64,000 nt of DNA from Henckelia pumila. Its lineage: Eukaryota; Streptophyta; Magnoliopsida; Lamiales; Gesneriaceae. This document shows positions 58,341 through 64,000 of this stretch, one piece after another. Where the stretch lies: NCBI RefSeq assembly GCF_033568475.1, contig NW_027331831.1:4712001-4776000 (forward strand), written 5' to 3'. The notes beneath the pieces were generated by a model. It made no database searches. It was not told where the DNA came from and saw only the letters and a program-made list of their open reading frames with translations. Position 1 is the first letter of the stretch. Every line of letters starts with the position of its first letter. The position numbers were made by a program, and so were the translations under genes.

Positions 58341-60397
58341 TATATAAGAATAACTGACGCGCATATTCAACCAACTAAAATTGTTCAATATGATTTATGA
58401 TGTCGCCACTTGCAATTTTTTTAAAAATAAATAAATAAATTTTGAGCCTTCAATGTGAAATTGTGAATCCATTTTTCTTACGACAACTTGTTACTATTTT
58501 TTATGCTAACCCAAAAGAAATGTGCTGAAAAACGTGAAGTTTTACAAAACAGTAACGTCAATCATCAAGTTTTATAACATTAAATTGGTTTATTATATGA
58601 GATTAAATATAAAAATAGTTTCAAGTTTTACAATAAATAATTAAGTCATTAATATATTAAATGACACATAAATATAGAATATTTAAGAGGCTTTATGCTT
58701 TTTTAAAAAAAAATTAGATTGTTAAATATTAAATATTTAAAAATTATATTTTATTAGAAAAAATAATTTAAATAAAATTTTAAAAATTTAAATCTAATTG
58801 TAAATTTTATTTAAAAAGTTCAAGATTTTTTCCGCATTTAATATGATGAAATTTAAGTTTGACCGCTTTTGTCCGAATCAAAACTTTTTCTTCAGGTTTA
58901 GTTGAAGTTTTTCACATTTTTCAGAACATTGTAAAAGAATATAACCAAATACATTTTAAAATATATTTACGATAATTTAATTAAATTTTTTCTGTATTAA
59001 TACTCATATGGTTCGAAAAATTAATTGTATTTTTTTTGAAGCATTTTTTTTATATAGTGAAGACTTCACAGACGTAGAAAATAAGTCACACGAGAATTTT
59101 TATGAAAAGTTTGAAAGGTTAATATTTTCAGTTCTCTTTTCTTCCAATAAAAAAGGATATTATCAGAGACTCTCTACTTTAATAATATAGTAAGATATAT
59201 ATATAATAATAATAATCAATACAAGTGGTGGGTGTCGGACTCCTGACCTCAACTCCTCCGAATCTCTTATTCTTACTCATATTTTATTAAATTTTTTTTA
59301 TTTTTTAAAATAATTTCAACATCATGCACTCCTTTTAATTTAGGCAAAGTCTCTCATAGTTTGCTATTTTTTTTTTTTTAAAATACACCTTTTTAATTTA
59401 ATAACTAAATTTTTAATAAAAAACTACAAGTCTACTCGATCCATAAACATAATTGTTAAATAGAAATTGTTTTAATATTATATTTTAAAAAAATGTCAAT
59501 AATAGAATTTCGTTCTCTCAATTAAATTTCCTATTTCCGTCCCTGATTGATAATTTTAAAATTTTAAAAAATATGAATGCAATTAAAAATTATAAGGTGT
59601 ATATGAAATGCGAAATTAATATATTAATTAGTTTAGATGAAAAGGTATAGCCACCAAAATAATGAAGGAATTATAGGTTTTGTTTGAATATATATTATAA
59701 AAACGTTTTTATAAGTATATTTTCAAACAGAATCATATATGGCTTTCTTCAGAGGATTATTGAAGCTATGGAGTTCTTTCGGCTTTGCAACGCCCAAGTG
59801 CAACCAAGTCAATTTTTTTTTTTTGGGATAAACTTAAATAATCTGTTTTTATTCGATTAATTTTGTGTCAGTTACACTCAAGAAAATAATAAAACAATGC
59901 CCCATATTTCACGGAGTGTGATATTCAGATAGTGCATGATACTAAAAAGTATCTATAAAGGGAGTGATGACCATTCAAAGTATATATCCTCGAATAAAGT
60001 TTTATGGAAATAATCATGATGTTTTGTCCACACAATCATAATGTTTTACTTAATTTTATGTTTAGTTTATTTAAATATATATATATATATATATATAAAT
60101 CTTGTATGCAATTGTAAGAGTTTTAAATATATATATATATATTTAAACATATATATATATATATTTAAACATATATATTTATTTTCATAATTATACATAT
60201 GTTATTTTGATAAAAAAAAACCCAGGACAAGGTAGTGTGCCGGTGACTCTTGTAGCTTGGCTTATACTATATATTTTAAAGATTTATTGATGCTACTGCC
60301 CATAGTCTATGTTGCCCCATTCGAGCACCGTCTGAATGAGGATATGACAGTCTTTTTTTTTTTTTTTTTTTTTTGTATTTGAGATGTTCACACAAAC
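58341..60397. other. Intergenic AT-rich block, no gene recognised
   Basis: Contains AT-rich low-complexity runs at about 60075-60180 and a T run at about 60353-60374. Short ORFs, such as one at 59008-59190, have no recognisable features. Confidence 0.5.
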
Positions 60398-60519
60398 TGT
60401 GGGGACCTCGTATGGTAATCTCATCTTAAGGGGCAAATTAAAATTTAATCATAAAGGAATCACACTTGAACGAATAAAATCAAAGAATGATTTTTTTAAA
60501 AAAAAGGCAGCTCACACAC

Positions 60520-60745
60520 GGACCTTGGTTCGGACCCTGCACGGACCATTGCACGGGGTCCGTGCAGCTTTTGGACAAGGATCCGTGCCTTTGCTATAAA
60601 TCAAAATCAAAGGAATTGCGGGACAGAGAACACACGGACCCTTACACGGAGGCTTACACGGGGTCCATGCCTTCTTTTCTCAAAAATAGTTTTGGGACAG
60701 AGTCCATCCGAACCTAGGCACATGGCATGCACGGGGTCCGTGCCC
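60520..60745. repeat. CACGGGGTCCGTG palindrome cluster in the solo LTR
   Basis: GCACGGGGTCCGTGC and partial forms (CACACGGACC, GGATCCGTGCC, ACACGGGGTCCATGCC) occur about eight times in 225 bases. The cluster holds the same position type as the GC-rich palindromes in the LTR at 487-2607, but with different base content. Confidence 0.7.
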
Positions 60746-61497
60746 TGCGTATAAAAATCAGTCTTCTTAAGCTATCAAGTCTGAAAAATGATATAATCTA
60801 TCATATAAGCTTTTCAACATGAATCTACATAATTGACATGCATTTAAACATCAATCTACATATCTGTAATACATGAAATCTCAAGTATAAATCAATACTC
60901 AACAACAACATATACAAAAGTGCTTGTTGTTCTAACATGATTACCAAATTTATAAACTACATGTCATCTGCTTAAAAACCCGAGTCTCCACTTCTAATCT
61001 TTGAATCTCGTGCAATCCAAGCCAAATCTGACTTGCTTATGCCCCAACCTGATGCAATGCACACATACAAACAAAGCAACAGCCGGATAACTCCGGTGAG
61101 AATAAATCTCAGTATGAACGACATGCATATACCTCATTTAAGCATATTAAATCTATATGTCAAATTAATCTTAAATCTCAAAACATGTAATAACAGGTAA
61201 AACATGAAAGTATATTCGTTCATCTATAATAAAATAATATCAAGCATATAAACTCATTCAAATCTTGAATGTCATAAAATAACATGCTAGCATTTATAAA
61301 CGCATATTCTAAACCATAGAAATCTCTAGGTTAATGCATAAATGCAATGCATGTGCCAATGAATAAGCTATCAAATCTAATATCAATAAATCGTAGTTCT
61401 GGGATCCCGAGGAAATAAAATCTTTAACTAACCACCAACTTCCCCAATCGAGGTGGTGTTAAATATCTCAATTTTTCTAACTTTGGTGCAACTATAA

Positions 61498-61582
61498 TGA
61501 GTCATCTAACTTTGGAAGTAAATCTATATTCCGTGCCATGAGTCATTTGACTGTGGAAGTAAATCTACATTCCGTGCCGCTC
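61498..61582. repeat. 42-bp two-copy tandem repeat in the solo LTR
   Basis: GAGTCAT(C/T)T(A/G)ACT(T/G)TGGAAGTAAATCTA(T/C)ATTCCGTGCC occurs twice in succession. Confidence 0.75.
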
Positions 61583-63290
61583 AAATACAGTTCTCCAAAC
61601 GTCATCTACACTCTAGGCCATTCAGCCCTCTGTGCTTATCAAGGTAGGGTTCAAGATGAATGCAACATAATCTGGATGCATCAAATCATACATAAGATAA
61701 AAACAATATCTTGAACACATCAATCATATAATCATATGATCATATAATCACTCAAGGATACCGACAAATCTGTAAGCATCACATGGAATACGTAAAACAT
61801 GTTCAATACAGAAAATAATATAAATCAAAGAAGATAAGTAAACATTTACATAAATATTCTGGGAATTCAAGAAGATATCTATCTTGAATAATCTATCCCA
61901 TTTATGTAACCATAAACAATAACATATATTAAACATGCATGTATGTGATTTTAGGCAACTCGATAATCAGAAACAATCTCGAGTTATTCTGCCCATCTTA
62001 TTAATGTGTATTCATACCTTTCCTTCTGAATCTGAGAAGCTCCAATTCTGGACAAATAACATCAAAGAACTTCTATCAAAATCTGCTCAAATCATTACAA
62101 TCATTCAAGGCAAACTAACTTCAAACTTTCTTCGGTCTTTCTCGGTTCAAAGGCTAACTTCTCGAGCTCGCCGACTCGAACTCGATCTCTTGCAATTCAA
62201 ATCTGAAATGCATTGATATATAATACAATAAGAGCTTTCAATATCATTTCATTCTTATTCGGATCAACCAATCTAACAACTTGGTCCCGTGACCGGAATT
62301 CAAACCGACGGCGTAACGGATCAAAACCAAAAATTCTAAACACATGAACATCATCAATACTATGATCTCAACATGATAGCATCACCAAATTAGCAGCACA
62401 ATCTCGAAATCATCAGCCCTAAAAAATTCAGAATTTCAAAAATTTTTTCAAAAATCGAAATCATGTTCAAACGACGATCTTTTCTCGATCCTTCTTAGAT
62501 ATGCTATCGTCGTATATGCTAGAACATGTTTATATAATTAACTCATAATTCTAACAACATCATAAAATTCAAACATGGTAGAACTTCTTAAAACTTACGT
62601 CAAAACGTATCATTCGGAGCCGTGATCGCAAATATATGCTCAATTGAAAATTCTACCAGGCGGATCGATTTTTATCGGAGCTTGAAATATCAAAAATGGC
62701 TTGGAAGCCTTTTTTCCTCCCTTCTCAGTTCTTGTCTGATTCCTTTCTGATTCCCACGTGAAATGCTAGGAAATATGTGAATTTTGGATATATATTGGCC
62801 TATTGGCAGTTTAGTCCCTGAATTCTTTAGTAATTGCAATTTGGTCCTCGGCCAATCTGTTAATTCAATTTCAATCCTAACTAATTTAAGAATATTAGAA
62901 TTTAATTCTAAACTCTAAATATTCTCAAATTAAATATTCTCAGATTAAAATTAAATACTTTCGGACCTTATCACATTTTAGTCCTTGAATTTTTCAATAT
63001 TTGCAAATTGGCCCTTGCTCGGATTTCATCCTCAAATTAAATCCTTGATATTTATAATCTTGGAATTTACATCTTAAATTCCATAAATATCAATTCAAAT
63101 ATTTTTAAGCTTTTAATTTAAGTATTCCGGATATTAAAATTTTAAAATCCGAAAATCCTCAAATTAAATATTTTTGACCCGAAATTGAAAACTCTAATTT
63201 TCATAAATTCTTAAATTCATCTTTTTACTCTTATTCGGAATTTAATTCTTAAATCCCGTCATTAAGAACTTAATATTTTTGGGCCTTACA

Positions 63291-64000
63291 CAAACATCTC
63301 ATCTCAAATACAAAAAAAACAAGAGCTATTGGATGCCGCACATGAACAATGTTCATATGCTAGCATAGACAGATCGTTCCATCATATAAAAAGATGTAAT
63401 CATTTTATAACCTTGAATCAAGAGTTAAATACTAATCTATTTTCAAATGGGACAAATACGCTTGAGTTTGTTTGTTTTTTGTTTTTTTAAAAAATCTCAA
63501 CTTCTATATCATTTGAATTATTTGAGCAATGAACATTGTAATTTAATATTCAACCAAAAATGTATATATCAGAATAATTTGCGATAAACTTAAAAAAAAT
63601 CAAATATTATATTTATACTATATTATAATATTTGAGATCCTTATAAAAACTATTTTTGGTATGGTGTGAGAACACCAAAATTTTCTTCCAATTTTGCATC
63701 TTAATTGCAGCCAAATTTTCAATTTTTCCCATTTTCTTTTAAATTGAAAATCTAACTACCCACCCACATGCATTTCAGGAACACAAAATTTTAATATTAT
63801 ACATTATATTCCACACGCAATGCGTGTATTACGTAACTAGTATATATAACCTTTTTTTCTTGAAAAGAAGTTTCCACCATTGTTTTTGAAATCAACTAAC
63901 TCAAGGTCATTTTCGGAATTTTGTCACATTTTCAACTACCTTTCTCCTTCTCCAAAGCCCGCCAATACACATTACGCTTACGCACGCAACAGAGCTCCGA
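63291..64000 (+). mobile_element. Intergenic with a Helitron 3' terminus at 63812-63840
   Basis: ACACGCAATGCGTGT is a perfect hairpin, followed by ATTACGTAA and CTAG (63837-63840) with T after it, the standard Helitron end. The start of the element was not found. The rest is AT-rich with no gene recognised. Confidence 0.5.

Larger units (their letters stand above)
60398..63290 (-). mobile_element. Solo LTR (2893 bp) with CAAAC target duplication
   Basis: The sequence runs TGTGGGGACC...GGGCCTTACA, i.e. TG...CA, and is flanked by identical CAAAC pentamers (60393-60397 and 63291-63295). No primer site or internal region is attached, so this is a solo LTR left by recombination between two LTRs. 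On the minus strand it starts TGTAAGGCCCAAAAATATT, like the LTR at 2607-487 (TGTAAGGTCCAAAAAG). It also shares a GATC(..)CCGCC landmark, so both are minus-oriented members of one family or superfamily. It includes a palindrome cluster (60520-60745) and a 42-bp two-copy tandem repeat (about 61498-61582). Confidence 0.8.

Overview
The window is nuclear DNA of a flowering plant, most likely a eudicot and perhaps an asterid. The evidence is GT-AG spliced genes with plant-specific families, AT-rich intergenic DNA, and a dense load of plant transposons: Tat-lineage Ty3/gypsy, FAR1/MuDR-type MULE, Helitron ends, hAT-like and Harbinger-like MITEs, and long LTRs with an initiator-tRNA-Met primer site. 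I see no bacterial, organellar or viral gene cluster. Exon structures were worked out by hand from splice signals and reading-frame continuity.

Layout. 1-2607: end of an LTR retrotransposon on the minus strand (primer site plus a 2.1-kb LTR), with a hAT-like repeat end at 1-235. 2608-12240 and about 17617-25145: two direct tandem copies of one five-exon minus-strand gene, a ZC3H13/HIZ2-like charged nuclear protein of 1276 and 1302 residues. Between them lie a possible LTR remnant, nested MITEs and microsatellites. 25150-27968: repeats, including a complete 196-bp Helitron. 27969-40189: one Mutator-like element with 117-120-bp terminal inverted repeats. Its transposase gene is dead and is split by a Tat-lineage Ty3/gypsy element at 30144-38764. 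That element keeps its 5' LTR, primer site and an uninterrupted gag-pol frame, and carries a spliced antisense ORF, but has no recognisable 3' LTR. 40190-42300: Helitron-associated tandem repeats and a G-rich hAT-like element.

42.3-57.2 kb is the gene-rich part. It holds a small PH-domain protein (plus, seven coding exons, 246 aa), a mitochondrial-type nucleoside diphosphate kinase III (plus, seven exons, 232 aa), a UIEF-type mRNA-export factor (plus, six coding exons, 195 aa) and an intronless LEA-2/NHL membrane protein (minus, 189 aa). 57.2-64 kb is again repeats: a long TA microsatellite, two outward-facing Helitron-like termini, a 2.9-kb solo LTR with a perfect 5-bp target duplication, and another Helitron end.

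The host genes are unrelated single-copy-style genes, not an operon or pathway cluster. The one functional theme is RNA: the duplicated ZC3H13-like protein (family linked to the m6A writer complex) and the UIEF mRNA-export adaptor both belong to nuclear RNA metabolism. I found no rRNA or tRNA gene and no CRISPR array. The most unusual items are the tandem pair of intact ZC3H13-like genes, the Tat element with a missing 3' LTR and an antisense spliced ORF inside a MULE, and the CGG...CCG palindrome arrays in LTR-like sequences.
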